Positions 30,406-39,932 are shown, numbered from the stretch's first letter. The stretch is DNA of 64,000 nt from Agrococcus baldri (GCA_007988785.1 BJUU01000004.1:62001-126000); one strand, 5' to 3'. Numbers and translations: made by a program. Notes: generated by a model from the sequence alone, not told the origin.

Positions 30406-31584
30406 TCAACCATCCCACCGGTTGAGCAGCGCGGCGATCGCCTGCCCGCCGCCAATGCACAGCGTGACGACGGCGTATTCGCGGCGCCGGCGCTGCAGGG
30501 TCAGCGCGGCGCGCAGCGCAAGCACGGCTCCGGTGGCTCCGATGGGATGCCCGAGCGCGATCGCCCCGCCATAGGGGTTCGTCTTTGCCGGGTCAAGCCC
30601 CGCGTCCCGTATGACAGCGAGCGCCTGCGCCGCGAACGCCTCGTTCAACTCGAACACATCGATGTTTGACGCCGTCAACCCGGTCTGCGCGAACAAGCGC
30701 TCAAGCGCGTGCACGGGCGCGTAACCCATGATCTCCGGGTCGTTGCCGGCCACCGCGACGGCCTCGATGGTGGCGAGTCCATTGATTCCCCGTGCCCGCA
30801 CGTCCGATTCGCGCATGAGCACCGTCGCGGCCGCGCCGTCGCTGATGCCGGAGGCGTTCCCGGCCGTCACGGTGCCGTCGGCGACGAACGCCGGTCGCAG
30901 GCGCGCAAGTGCCTCCAAATCAGTGGACGGCCGTGGGTGCTCATCGACGAGCACCTCCGCTCCATCACGACCGCCGGCAGTCACTGCCACGATCTCGTCG
31001 GCGAACGCAGCACGCGCCTCGGGGCTCGCCGCGCGTCGTTGGCTCTCGAGCGCGAACGCATCCTGCTCCTCTCGAGAGATGCCGAAGCGCACCGCCACGT
31101 TTTCCGCCGTCACACCCATGTGCTGATCACTGAAAGGGTCGGTAAGCATCGCGAGGGTGCCGTCGATCAGCGTCCGGTGTGCCAGCCGTGGATTGCCGCG
31201 CGCGGAGTAGTCGAGGAATGGCGAGCGCGACATGCTCTCATTGCCGCCTGCCACGATCACGTCCGCGCCGCCCCAGAGCAACTGCTGTGCACCCGACCAG
31301 ATGGCCTGCAGACCTGAACCACACAGCCGGTTCACATTGAACGCCGGTGTTGAGGTCGGGATGCCCGCGCTGAGCGAGACGCGACGCGCGTTGTACGCGT
31401 CCGAGCCGTGCTGGCCGACGCAGCCCATGATCACCTCATCGACGGCTGCGGGCTCCAGGCGTGCGCGTTTCAGTGCCCCAGAAGCAGCCTGGGCACCGAG
31501 TACGTGCGCCGGCGTGCCGCTGAGCATGCCTCTGTAACTGCCGATCGGTGTGCGCGCGCCGGCGACGATGACCACCTTCTCCAT
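30406..31584 (-). CDS. Acetyl-CoA C-acyltransferase (thiolase)
   Basis: A 392-residue thiolase that either splits acetoacetyl-CoA or a 3-oxoacyl-CoA, or runs the condensation. The nucleophile Cys sits in [15 protein letters not shown], the active-site His in [10 protein letters not shown] and the second Cys in TLCIGGGQA; the adenylate-contact helix region has [24 protein letters not shown]. Its ATG shares one base with the stop of the citrate synthase-like gene (TGATG), so it is the last gene of the transporter operon. Together with the AacS gene at 46274 it would turn acetoacetate into acetyl-CoA. Confidence 0.9.
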   Translation of the reverse strand: MEKVVIVAGARTPIGSYRGMLSGTPAHVLGAQAASGALKRARLEPAAVDEVIMGCVGQHGSDAYNARRVSLSAGIPTSTPAFNVNRLCGSGLQAIWSGAQQLLWGGADVIVAGGNESMSRSPFLDYSARGNPRLAHRTLIDGTLAMLTDPFSDQHMGVTAENVAVRFGISREEQDAFALESQRRAASPEARAAFADEIVAVTAGGRDGAEVLVDEHPRPSTDLEALARLRPAFVADGTVTAGNASGISDGAAATVLMRESDVRARGINGLATIEAVAVAGNDPEIMGYAPVHALERLFAQTGLTASNIDVFELNEAFAAQALAVIRDAGLDPAKTNPYGGAIALGHPIGATGAVLALRAALTLQRRRREYAVVTLCIGGGQAIAALLNRWDG

Positions 31585-32765
31585 CAGCCGGCCGCTTGCT
31601 GCCGCTGCGCGTCGCCTGTCGGCGTATGCGCGGCGCCGGGGACGTGCCGCTCTTCCACCCCGACGTAGGCCGACAAGGGGCGGATAAGCGCGTTGGCGGC
31701 CTGCTGCTCCATGATGTGGGCGGTCCAGCCCGTCACTCGTGACGCGACGAACAGTGGAGTGAACGTGAGCGTGTCGAACCCCATCAGGTGGTATGCGGGA
31801 CCCGAAGGGTAGTCGAGGTTCGGGTGGATACCCTTGCGCAGCAGGAATTCCGACTGCAGCCGGTCATACAGGTGCGCGATATCCGGCCGCTGATAGTGCT
31901 CGATGAGTTCGTCGAGCACGCGCTTCATCGTCGGGACCCTAGAGTCTCTTCGCTTGTAAACCCGGTGGCCGAACCCCATGATCTTGCGGTTCTCTTCCAA
32001 TGCAGTGTCGAGCCAGCCTCTCACGTGTTGCGCGCTGCCGATCTCGTCAAAGATGTGCAATACCGCCTCGTTGGCGCCGCCATGCAGCGGCCCCTTCAGA
32101 GCTCCAATCGCGCCGACCACGGCGGAGTAGAGGTCGCTCAACGTGGAGGTGATGACACGTGCAGTGAATGTCGACGCATTGAAGGAGTGCTCGGCGTACA
32201 AGATCATCGATCGGTTGAATGCATCGACAACGACATCCTCCGCTTCCGTGCCGAACGTCATCCAGAGGAAGTTCGCCGCATAATCTAGGTCGTCTCGAGG
32301 ATCGATCGGGCACTGACCACGGCGTCGGCGCTGAGCGTATGCCACGATCCCAGGGAGCTCGGCGAAGAGCCGCATGCTGCGATGCAGGTTCTCCTCAGGC
32401 GAGCCCACCGCATCCATGACGTTCGCGTCGGCGGCGGTATCCATGCCTCCGATCACGCTCACTGCCGTTCGCACGTCGTCCATCGGGTGCGCTGAAATCG
32501 GCAGCACATCGATGGACGAACGCACATCGTCCCGTAGCTGCCGGTGCTGACGCTCCGTCGTCCGGATGTCGATCAGCTCGCTCTCGGTCGGGAGTTCCCC
32601 GTGCCAGAGCAGATGCGCTACCGATTCGAACGGCTGCGTCGCTGCAAGCTCCGGAACCGGATACCCGCGGTAGAGCAGACTGTTCGTCTCGGGCTCGACC
32701 TTGCTGATCGCCGTCTCGTCCACCACGACCCCCGCGAGACCCTTCTTCACTTCAAGTGACCCCAT
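31584..32765 (-). CDS. Second citrate synthase / 2-methylcitrate synthase
   Basis: The 393-residue paralogue of the enzyme at 20224 keeps all catalytic segments: NSLLYRGYPVPELAATQPFE, YAEHSFNAST, GGANEAVLHIFDE and GFGHRVYKRRDS. It differs by an insertion after VSVIGGMDTAAD and by its tail. The paralogues are clearly close, but this copy uses many more A/T-containing codons, which marks it as part of the acquired segment. It starts 17 bases after livF and overlaps the thiolase by one base. It likely draws acetyl-CoA, or propionyl-CoA, made by this island into the citrate or methylcitrate cycle. Confidence 0.87.
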   Translation of the reverse strand: MGSLEVKKGLAGVVVDETAISKVEPETNSLLYRGYPVPELAATQPFESVAHLLWHGELPTESELIDIRTTERQHRQLRDDVRSSIDVLPISAHPMDDVRTAVSVIGGMDTAADANVMDAVGSPEENLHRSMRLFAELPGIVAYAQRRRRGQCPIDPRDDLDYAANFLWMTFGTEAEDVVVDAFNRSMILYAEHSFNASTFTARVITSTLSDLYSAVVGAIGALKGPLHGGANEAVLHIFDEIGSAQHVRGWLDTALEENRKIMGFGHRVYKRRDSRVPTMKRVLDELIEHYQRPDIAHLYDRLQSEFLLRKGIHPNLDYPSGPAYHLMGFDTLTFTPLFVASRVTGWTAHIMEQQAANALIRPLSAYVGVEERHVPGAAHTPTGDAQRQQAAG

Positions 32766-32782
32766 GTGTTGTTGCCCGGCGG

Positions 32783-33505
32783 TCAGCCGCCGAGGAAGCC
32801 TTCCCGGATCGCGTCGTTGTCGGCGTCAAGGAGAGCCGAAGGCTCATCGCTCGTCGTGGTCACCTCGCCGAGCGTCAGCACATACGCGCTATCGGCGATT
32901 TCGGCAGCCTTAATATTCGATTCAACGATGAGCATGGAGATACTGAGCTCGCGGTTGATGCGCAGCAGTGCACCCGTGAGCGCCTCGACCGCCACCGGGG
33001 CGAGCCCGAGGAATGGCTCGTCGAGCAGCAGGAGGCTCGGCCCGGCCATGAGCGCGCGGCCGATCGCCAGCATCTGACGCTCGCCGCCGCTGAGTGTGCC
33101 CGCCCTTTGATCAAGCCGCTCCTGCACCCGCGGGAAGATGTCGAAGACCGGGTCCATGAGCGACGACTCGAATCTGCCTGAGCGCGTGAAGGCACCGAGC
33201 CTCAGATTGTCGCGGACCGTGAGGTCGCGGAAGACGCGGCCGCCCTCCGGTACGAGTTGCATACCAGTTGCGACGCGCCGTGGTGTGTCTAACTTCTCGA
33301 TGGAGGTCTCGCCGAAGGTGAGCCGATCGGCGCTCGAACTGATGACGCCCATCAGTGCTGCGAGCGTGCTCGTCTTACCTGCGCCGTTGGCGCCGAGGAT
33401 CAAAGAGATCGTGCCGGCATCCACTTGAAGGTCAACGCCGTGGACTACCTCCCTCGATCCGTACGAGGCCCGAAGCCCTTCCGCAATCAGAGTTGGATCG
33501 CTCAC
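32783..33505 (-). CDS. livF: Branched-chain amino acid-type ABC transporter ATPase LivF
   Basis: A 240-residue ATPase with Walker A LGANGAGKTS, Q loop LVPEGGRVFRDLTV, which is the LivF-type hallmark, signature LSGGERQMLAIGRALM, and Walker B LLLLDEPFLGLAP. It overlaps the livG stop by four bases and is followed by the citrate synthase-like gene. HAAT-type transporters import amino acids but also many aromatic and aliphatic acids. The catabolic company here favours an organic acid or amide rather than leucine; this is inference. Confidence 0.92.
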   Translation of the reverse strand: MSDPTLIAEGLRASYGSREVVHGVDLQVDAGTISLILGANGAGKTSTLAALMGVISSSADRLTFGETSIEKLDTPRRVATGMQLVPEGGRVFRDLTVRDNLRLGAFTRSGRFESSLMDPVFDIFPRVQERLDQRAGTLSGGERQMLAIGRALMAGPSLLLLDEPFLGLAPVAVEALTGALLRINRELSISMLIVESNIKAAEIADSAYVLTLGEVTTTSDEPSALLDADNDAIREGFLGG

Positions 33506-34305
33506 GCCGCCTTCTCCTCTCCGCCGCCGGTGAGGTAGATCCGGACGACTTGCTCGTTCTCGCGGATCTCCTGCGGCGTTCCATCGGCAACGAGTTCGCC
33601 GTGGTGCAGCACGTACACGTAATCGGCGTAGCCGAAGATCAGGTGCATGTTGTGGTCAACGAGTACGACCGTCTTCCCCTCGGCGGCGAGCTCGCGAAAG
33701 AGTGAGCCGAGCGCGTTGATCTCACGGCGAGGCAAACCCGCCCCGGGTTCGTCGAACATCAGCACATCGGCCTTGGTCGCGAGCAACCGGGCGACGACAA
33801 GGAGTTTCTGATCCCCATACGAAAGCTCGCTCGCGAGCGAGTCGGCCCGGTCCAGTAAGCCGACCCGTTTGAGCAAGGAGCGAGTTTCCACCTTGATCAA
33901 TTCCCGTTCCTTGCGGTAGCCGCCCCATTGCAGCAGCGGACGCCACGGTGAAGAGCCGATCGGCGCAGGGAACCCGAGGGCGACATTCTCTCCGACGGTC
34001 AACGAGCCGAACACCTCGAGTGCTTGGAACGTGCGCGCCATGCCACGTCGCACTCGCGTCCAGGGCCGGAGTTTCGAGATGTCCTCGCCCCCGATGTACA
34101 CGACACCTTCCGTCGGCCGGATGAAGCCGGAAATGAGGTTCAGGAACGTGCTCTTCCCAGCTCCGTTTGGCCCGATGATGGCGGTGACCTGCCCGGGCTC
34201 GGCAACGAGCGAGACGTTCTGGACTGCCTTCAGGCCGCCAAAAGTGACGCTCATCCCCTGCGCCTCCAGCCGGCCCTGCTTCGATGCTGCGACCTGCGGG
34301 TTCAT
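33502..34305 (-). CDS. livG: ABC transporter ATPase LivG
   Basis: This 267-residue ATPase has Walker A IGPNGAGKSTFLN, the LivG-type RGMARTFQALEVFGSLTVGENV, an unusual signature ELSYGDQKLLVVARLLA (SYGDQ in place of the SGGQ core, as often in LivG), and Walker B VLMFDEPGAGLP. The insertion between Q loop and signature is typical of LivG. It overlaps livM and livF by four bases each. Confidence 0.92.
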   Translation of the reverse strand: MNPQVAASKQGRLEAQGMSVTFGGLKAVQNVSLVAEPGQVTAIIGPNGAGKSTFLNLISGFIRPTEGVVYIGGEDISKLRPWTRVRRGMARTFQALEVFGSLTVGENVALGFPAPIGSSPWRPLLQWGGYRKERELIKVETRSLLKRVGLLDRADSLASELSYGDQKLLVVARLLATKADVLMFDEPGAGLPRREINALGSLFRELAAEGKTVVLVDHNMHLIFGYADYVYVLHHGELVADGTPQEIRENEQVVRIYLTGGGEEKAA

Positions 34306-35207
34306 GCCGCAACCGCCTTCCGGATCTTCGCGAACTTGAGGATCGAACGCTCCGGGATGATGCCGCGGGGCAAGAATATGACGAAGCCGATGACGACGAG
34401 TCCGTAGACGATCCGCTCGAACGGTGCCGCAAGTGCCGTCGGCAGGAAGTCGAGGTTTCGAATGATCTCAGGCACGGCGATGAGCACTGCGACTCCCACG
34501 AGTGGCCCCCAAATGTTGCCGATGCCACCGACGAGGAGGTAAATGATCATCAGGAACGACAGGAACTCCGTGTACGAGATCGGCGAGATGAACGACAAAT
34601 AACTTGCCTGCAGCGCTCCACCCAGTCCCGCACCGAGACCGGCGATCGCGCCGACGCTCAGTCGAATGCTGACCGTGCTCTTGCCGAGCGCGGCGATGCT
34701 CGCCTGGCTGTCACGGAAACCGCGCAATGACAACGCGAACGGAGAGTGGCCCACTCGCACCAGAATCACGATGACGACCGCCAGTACGACAAGAGCGAAG
34801 AGTGCAAACGGGATCGGTCCGGCCAATGACAACCCGAACAGTTCCGGAGCGGCGATACCGCCTATGCCTCCGGAGCCGCCTGTCAGGTCGCCGCCGCGCC
34901 GGATCACTTCGATGAGCATCATCTGCAAGATGAGCGACACCAGGACGAAGTCGTAGTCCGACAGCCGCACGGCCGCAAGCGAGAAGAGCACGCCCACGAC
35001 CCCGCCCGCCACGAGCCCCACGACGATGCCGATCAATGAGTTGAGGCCAAAGCTATTGGCGATGATGCCAACCGAGTACGCGCCCACGGCCATGAGCGCG
35101 CCATGCGTCATCGTTAGTTGCCCTGCATAGCCGACGGAAATGTTGAGCGCGAGCGCCGCGATCGCGGCGACGCTGAAGACGATGATGAGTGTTGCGAAAT
35201 ATTCCAC
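34302..35207 (-). CDS. livM: ABC transporter permease LivM
   Basis: A 301-residue membrane permease with about eight membrane segments. The family motif LALNISVGYAGQLTMTHGALMAVGAY near the N-terminus is clear, followed by GSGGIGG, SPFALSLRGFRDSQASIAALG and LVGGIGNIWGPLVGVA. The start is GTG at 35207, supported by AGGAG seven bases upstream. It starts 14 bases after the livH stop and overlaps livG. Confidence 0.92.
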   Translation of the reverse strand: MEYFATLIIVFSVAAIAALALNISVGYAGQLTMTHGALMAVGAYSVGIIANSFGLNSLIGIVVGLVAGGVVGVLFSLAAVRLSDYDFVLVSLILQMMLIEVIRRGGDLTGGSGGIGGIAAPELFGLSLAGPIPFALFALVVLAVVIVILVRVGHSPFALSLRGFRDSQASIAALGKSTVSIRLSVGAIAGLGAGLGGALQASYLSFISPISYTEFLSFLMIIYLLVGGIGNIWGPLVGVAVLIAVPEIIRNLDFLPTALAAPFERIVYGLVVIGFVIFLPRGIIPERSILKFAKIRKAVAA

Positions 35208-35221
35208 GTCAGAGCTCCTGC

Positions 35222-36079
35222 CTACAGGGCGATTCTCGGTAGCCGCAGCATGCGGACGATCAGGTAGACGACTAGGATCGCGAACGCCACGAGCGTGCGG
35301 TACTGGGACTCGAGCCAGACGGCGCTGAGATTCAGCACGACGGCGAACGCCAGGCCCCAAATCGCCGTGTGCACGAACCGGTTCCCTGCCAACAGAGTTG
35401 CGATGAAGCCATAGAGCAGGATGCTGAAGCCGAGCGTGGGACGCACGCCCGTATCCATGACCGTGAGCGATCCGGCAACCCCCGCCAGCGCTGATCCCAC
35501 GGCGTAGGCGATGAGCTTCATTTTTTCTGACCTGACGCCGACGAGTTCCGCGATCTCCGCGTCACGAATAACGGCGGTCATGCCGAGCCCAGTCTTGCTC
35601 CGAGCCTGAGCCCACCAGACCGCTGCCCAGATGACGAGCAGCAGAACCAAGCCGAAGATCTGCACGACGGTCGCCATGAGGTTCGTGCCCGGGATCAGCG
35701 TGATCGACTCACGCATCGCCGGTGTGTCGGCTACGACGTCATGCACACCGTAGAAGACCTGCAGCGCGTTCTCGATGATCACGGACAGTGCAAACGAAAA
35801 CAGCAGTACGGCGAAGTGGTCCCGCAGCCGCGAGAAGATGCCCCAGCGCAGCAGGAAGCCGATCAGCGCGCAGACTAGTAACGAAAGAACCATCGCCAAC
35901 GGCACGGGCGCGCCCGCACCGGCCGCAGAGTATGTCACGTAGCCGCCGATGGCGATCGTCGCACCGAACGCGAAGTTCAGTTCCTTGGCGGTGCGGAAGA
36001 TGAGTGCGAATCCCAGGCCCGCCAGGCCATAGGGCACGCCCTCCAGAAGGCCGGCGAGGAGAAGCTCGAGTCCAAGCAT
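35222..36079 (-). CDS. livH: ABC transporter permease LivH
   Basis: A 285-residue membrane permease of the LivH type with about eight helices. Typical segments are GLLEGVPYGLAGLGFALIFRTAKELNFAFGATI, SKTGLGMTAVIRDAEIAELVGV (the cytoplasmic loop that contacts the ATPase) and TLLAGNRFVHTAIWG. It lies 80 bases downstream of the binding-protein gene, and the short gap to livM indicates one transcript. Confidence 0.92.
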   Translation of the reverse strand: MLGLELLLAGLLEGVPYGLAGLGFALIFRTAKELNFAFGATIAIGGYVTYSAAGAGAPVPLAMVLSLLVCALIGFLLRWGIFSRLRDHFAVLLFSFALSVIIENALQVFYGVHDVVADTPAMRESITLIPGTNLMATVVQIFGLVLLLVIWAAVWWAQARSKTGLGMTAVIRDAEIAELVGVRSEKMKLIAYAVGSALAGVAGSLTVMDTGVRPTLGFSILLYGFIATLLAGNRFVHTAIWGLAFAVVLNLSAVWLESQYRTLVAFAILVVYLIVRMLRLPRIAL

Positions 36080-36159
36080 GTCGTGAGAGTCCGATCAGAG
36101 TTGGGGCCGGGTTCAGGGCGCGCTCGGCGACGGCTACGACCACCGAGCGCGCCTAGGGG

Positions 36160-37302
36160 TCAGGATTCGAAGGGCTCGGCCAAGCCGTCCATGACCTCGA
36201 ACTGGAAGAGCGGGTATGCAGCAGTGCCCTCGCTGATGGTGATCAGCCCCATGGCTCCCGGGAACTCCTGCACGGAATTGAGCCATGCAGCGACGTCTTC
36301 CGGGGTTGCGTCGCTCCCGAGTTCGTCGTAGGCGGCACCGATCAGCCGGACTGCGTCGTACGCGATCGCGGCGAAGGTCGACGGCGCTTCTCCGTCGGAC
36401 TTCTCCATGTATGCGTCGATGAAGTCCTGTGCGATCTGGTTGTCCTCAGAAGGACGGAAGGCCGTTGCGACGCCGATCGCGCCGTTCGCAGCTTCACCCG
36501 CGATGCTGAGCGATGACGGGTCAATGCCCGGCGTCCGAATCAGCAGCTGCGCGTCGAGGTTCAGCTCCGAGGCCTGCGCGATCGCATAGCCGACCTCATC
36601 GGAGTTGCCGGTGATGTAGAGGGCATCCGGGGCCGCGTCGCGGATGCGCGTGAGCGCTGTGCGCATGTCGGATGCACCGACCGGGAAGCTCTCGTTCGCG
36701 ATCACTTGGCCCCCCGCGTCTTCGATCAGGCCCGTGAGCTCTTCGACGTCGCCGATCCCGAGGTCGTTGTCGACGGCGAGCGTGGCGACGGTCTCGTAGC
36801 CGCGCTCGTTGATCGCCAGCTCGGCGATGCCTTCGAGCTCCGCGCTGGAGGTCGGGATGATGTTGAAAAGCCAATCGGAGAGACCTGCGAGCATCGGGCT
36901 CTGCGCCATGTTGTTGAGCACGGGGACCTGCTGTCGGTCCATCACGGGTGCCTGGGCGACAAGTACGCCGCTGCCACCGCTGAGGATGACGTCCGCATCG
37001 TCGCCGATCAGCCGTTCGAGGATCGTCACACCCAGCTGCGTGTCCAGCTGACTGTCCTCCCACTGATACTCGTAGGACGTGTCTCCCGCCGCGTTGAGCT
37101 CCTCGATCGCGATCTCGGCTCCGATCGCGGAGGTCTGACCCGTCAGCGCCCCCGCACCGGACAACGGCCAGATGCCGCCGATGAAGATCGAGTCGCCCGC
37201 CGCCGCGTCCCCGTCCGGGGTGCTGGCGGAGCAGCCGACCAGCGCAGTAGCGATTGCAAGAGACACGATCGCGCTCGCCGCACTCAGATGTGGCTTCTTC
37301 AT
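36160..37302 (-). CDS. ABC transporter substrate-binding lipoprotein (LivJ-like)
   Basis: The 380-residue protein is a type I periplasmic-binding lipoprotein: signal with lipobox ALVGC near residue 26, then FIGGIWPLSGAGALTGQTSAIGAEIAIEELN, VILSGGSGVLVAQAPVMDRQQVPVLNNMAQSP, TLAVDNDLGIGDVEELTGL and a C-terminal YDAVRLIGAAYDEL. It is the first gene of the operon that continues with livH-livM-livG-livF, the citrate synthase-like gene and the thiolase. AAGGA lies 7 bases before the ATG. The ligand cannot be read from the sequence. Confidence 0.9.
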   Translation of the reverse strand: MKKPHLSAASAIVSLAIATALVGCSASTPDGDAAAGDSIFIGGIWPLSGAGALTGQTSAIGAEIAIEELNAAGDTSYEYQWEDSQLDTQLGVTILERLIGDDADVILSGGSGVLVAQAPVMDRQQVPVLNNMAQSPMLAGLSDWLFNIIPTSSAELEGIAELAINERGYETVATLAVDNDLGIGDVEELTGLIEDAGGQVIANESFPVGASDMRTALTRIRDAAPDALYITGNSDEVGYAIAQASELNLDAQLLIRTPGIDPSSLSIAGEAANGAIGVATAFRPSEDNQIAQDFIDAYMEKSDGEAPSTFAAIAYDAVRLIGAAYDELGSDATPEDVAAWLNSVQEFPGAMGLITISEGTAAYPLFQFEVMDGLAEPFES

Positions 37303-37366
37303 GGAACCGTCCTTGGTCATCTCGACATTGAGTTGCACCCACCATTCGAGGGGAGCCAAGCCAGGT

Positions 37367-37388
37367 TGACACCCGCGCGCGTGTGTTA
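37367..37388. promoter_or_regulatory. Imperfect palindrome upstream of the liv operon
   Basis: TGACACCC GCGCGC GTGTGTTA is a 22-base dyad with two mismatched pairs, centred about 75 bases upstream of the binding-protein start, in the only gap (37303-37424) between the sensor kinase and transporter operons. It is a candidate operator for the transporter operon, perhaps for the response regulator encoded at 45069. That is inference. Confidence 0.35.
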
Positions 37389-37424
37389 GACCTAGCGCTT
37401 GTGACAGTCGCTGGACGACGTTGC

Positions 37425-39428
37425 CTAGAGTGCGGCGACGACCCTCGTTCCACGCGGCTCGAGTCGAGAAACTTCGAACCGTCCTCCGAGGCTCTCGACC
37501 AAACGTCGGAGCGTCACGATCCCGTGACGGCCCGCGGCCGGCTTGTGGCCTTCCATCGGGATGCCGACGCCATCGTCGACGACGGACAGCACGAGCCGTC
37601 CGTCGCGGTCCGTTTCGAGTCCGACAGCCACTTCCGTGCTGCCCGCATGCTTCGCTGCATTGACGAGCGCCTCTCGCGCCACGCGGCACAGGGTCGTCAG
37701 GGCGTCTACGGTCGCACGCTCGGCGAGTTCGCCGACGGCCTCGTCGTAGCGGAAGCGCACGGAGAGGCCGAAATCTCTCGTGACGTCTTCGACGATGGTC
37801 TTCACAGACTCAATGAGGTGGGCGTTCGCGACGGGATTCCATGCCGTGGTCAATTGCCCCAACGCAGCTTCCGCTCGCGCCAACAATGCATCAGCGCGAT
37901 GCACCTGCGGTCCGATCGACGTGTCATCCGCTTTCGCGAGAGCCTGCTGCGGCAGCGCGAGACGCGCTCGGCCGATGAGGCTTGACACGTCGGTCTGTAA
38001 GTCGCGGATGCGGCTCGCTCGCTCCTCGCGGGCGACCAGTTCTGCGCTGCGTCGCGTGTATCTATCCATAACGATCGTGACGCGCGTGAGATCGCGAAGC
38101 GCCTCAAGGGTCAGCCGCTCTCGATCGCCGATCCCGGCGATCGGGCTCCCGATCGCCGCGATCACAGCCACGCGCTGACCATCGAGATCGATGGGTAGGA
38201 TGATTTGCGACCAACGAGAGTCCGAAGGTACTTCCACACAGGGCTCGCGTTCCTGCATGAAGGCGCGTGCGCGCTCCAGGAGCCGGTGGACGACGCCGGG
38301 TTCAAGTCCGGGCATGCGGAGCACGAACTCGGGTGCCGCTGGAGCTTCGGCACCGAGTAGCGCAAGCAGATTCATCCCGAGCATCGAGCGGACCTCGCCG
38401 AACGCCCGCAGGATTGCCGGCCGAGCAGGGGCCCCTGCCGCGAGTGCCCGAGCGAGCTCGAGGAGAGCGGTCTCGAACCTCAGCTCGAGGCGAGCGAATA
38501 TCATCGCCATTGCGGCATCGAAGAGCTTCGCAATATGCGGCCCTAGCGCACGTAGTCGCAAAACGTCGTCCGCGGTGAATTCCTTGCCTACTCGCGTCAC
38601 GACGCAGACGCCGGTGAACCGCCACGACCGCCCGAGCGACACCGCCGCGAATCGCTCGTCCCTCACGAGGTTGCCGCCGTCGAGAGCACTCAGGCTTCGC
38701 GAAACCTCCTGACCCATCATCGGGACATCCGTCTGCCAGATGCGTACCACGCTGTCCTGCGACGCGCGCAGATCGACCCGGCACGCTCGAGTGGACGCCG
38801 CCTCGGCTCCGAAGGAGTGCTCGAGCAGCTGCAGGTAGCCGTGTTGGAAGTCGACGAGGAAGATTCCCACAGCGCTGCCGCCGAAGAGCGGAGCGAGCAC
38901 GGCCGACAGGCCCTCGCACACCTTGCCGGTGGTCTCCGCTTCGACGGCGAGCAGCTCTAGCTCTTCGAGCACCTCCTGTGGCACACCGAATGATCCCTCT
39001 CGCTGGGAGCGGTTTAGCCTCAGCACGGTCGTGGCGTGCTCCGCGATTGCCGTCAGCTGCCGTCTATCCACCACGCCGCCGGCGACAGCGACCATGCCAG
39101 GGCTGCCCTCACCGACCGGCAAAGCCGCCGCGATCACCGTTGCGGCGTCAGCCGCGCTCCCGGAGAACGCGGCGACACCCGGGTCGACCTCCAAAACGGT
39201 GCCAACCTCGAGGCTCGAGAGCAGCGGCTGCAGCACGACGGCCGCTCGCCGGGCATGATGGTCTGCCAGCGACCCGGTCCATCCCATGCAGAGGCCGTCG
39301 TACGTGCCGATGACCACGGCGACCGCGCCGAAGACCTGCCGGGCGTGATCGGCCAACGCGACCAACTCGCGGTCGCCTCGGGAACCGTCGCTCTCCACCG
39401 TCGCTGCACCCTCCCAGGCTCTCGACAT
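37425..39428 (-). CDS. GAF sensor kinase with ATPase domain but Gln at the phosphoacceptor site
   Basis: A soluble 667-residue NarL-type sensor kinase with a GAF-like region at about 150-310 (LFGGSAVGIFLVDFQHGYLQLLEH) and a second sensory region to about 450. Where HisKA_3 proteins have RDLHD, this protein reads RDLQTD: Gln478 (codon CAG, 37995-37997) replaces the phosphoacceptor His. The ATPase domain looks intact: N box REALVNAAKHAG with Asn590, G1 box VVDDGVGIP with Asp619, and G2 box GRHGIVTLRRLVE. It probably binds ATP but cannot phosphorylate itself at the usual place. The gene follows an EthD-like gene by 7 bases. A GTG at 39398 with GGGAGG upstream is an alternative start. Confidence 0.88.
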   Translation of the reverse strand: MSRAWEGAATVESDGSRGDRELVALADHARQVFGAVAVVIGTYDGLCMGWTGSLADHHARRAAVVLQPLLSSLEVGTVLEVDPGVAAFSGSAADAATVIAAALPVGEGSPGMVAVAGGVVDRRQLTAIAEHATTVLRLNRSQREGSFGVPQEVLEELELLAVEAETTGKVCEGLSAVLAPLFGGSAVGIFLVDFQHGYLQLLEHSFGAEAASTRACRVDLRASQDSVVRIWQTDVPMMGQEVSRSLSALDGGNLVRDERFAAVSLGRSWRFTGVCVVTRVGKEFTADDVLRLRALGPHIAKLFDAAMAMIFARLELRFETALLELARALAAGAPARPAILRAFGEVRSMLGMNLLALLGAEAPAAPEFVLRMPGLEPGVVHRLLERARAFMQEREPCVEVPSDSRWSQIILPIDLDGQRVAVIAAIGSPIAGIGDRERLTLEALRDLTRVTIVMDRYTRRSAELVAREERASRIRDLQTDVSSLIGRARLALPQQALAKADDTSIGPQVHRADALLARAEAALGQLTTAWNPVANAHLIESVKTIVEDVTRDFGLSVRFRYDEAVGELAERATVDALTTLCRVAREALVNAAKHAGSTEVAVGLETDRDGRLVLSVVDDGVGIPMEGHKPAAGRHGIVTLRRLVESLGGRFEVSRLEPRGTRVVAAL

Positions 39429-39435
39429 GAAGCGG

Positions 39436-39768
39436 TCAGATGCCGAGTTCGCTCACCGGGTCGAAGACGATCGAAATCCGCTGCTCCGCGAGCGACGGGC
39501 TCAGATAGAGTCCGTTCTCCTTCGCCCGCGTAAGCCCGTCCAGCGCACGCCGAGGCTCGCTGTCGAATTCGTAGATCGCCAGTGAGTTGTAGGGATATGT
39601 AAGCGCGTCCTCCTCCCGCTGCGTCTGCGAGCGCACGAATCGGCGCGCGGACGCGAAACCTGGAATGTCGAGGACGTCCGCGAGATGCTGGTTGTCGTAC
39701 CAGTCGGCGAACTCCTCTTCCATGCCGCGCACAGGGTTGGTCTGGACAACGTAGATTGATCGAGGCAC
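39436..39768 (-). CDS. EthD-like small protein (DUF4286 type)
   Basis: A ferredoxin-like alpha/beta protein of 110 residues. The pattern RSIYVVQTNPVRGMEEEFADWYDNQH, followed by LADVLDIPGFASARRF, is that of DUF4286/EthD-like proteins, with the conserved Trp-Tyr and His. Members sit in catabolic clusters and may bind hydrophobic intermediates. I chose the GTG at 39768 because GCGGAG lies five bases before it; ATG codons at 39783 and 39789 are alternatives. It precedes the Gln-type sensor kinase gene in the same transcript and diverges from the His-type kinase gene. Confidence 0.75.
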   Translation of the reverse strand: MPRSIYVVQTNPVRGMEEEFADWYDNQHLADVLDIPGFASARRFVRSQTQREEDALTYPYNSLAIYEFDSEPRRALDGLTRAKENGLYLSPSLAEQRISIVFDPVSELGI

Positions 39769-39862
39769 CGTCGCTCCGCTCATTCGCATATCGGGGTTGT
39801 GACGCAGCGCCGACCCGGAACATCCGTAACAGCCTGCGGCGCGCTGCCTGTCCAGTCTCGAT

Positions 39863-39883
39863 GTTGCGTGCAGCGCGCACAAC
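39863..39883. promoter_or_regulatory. Dyad in the divergent sensor-gene promoter region
   Basis: GTTGCGTGC and GCGCACAAC form an imperfect inverted repeat (7 of 9 pairs) around three bases, midway between the EthD-like gene and the His-type kinase gene. Such a site could control both sides; no regulator is assigned. Confidence 0.3.
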
Positions 39884-39932
39884 TGGCTCTTGCGCCAGTG
39901 TCGATTGTCGGGCCCGGGTCGAAGATGGGAGC

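Noticed and set aside
37425..37997. Sequencing error or frameshift explaining the missing His in the first kinase
   Set aside because: The reading frame is continuous and flanking residues (RDL before, helix after) align; a single codon CAG replaces His, so no frameshift is needed.
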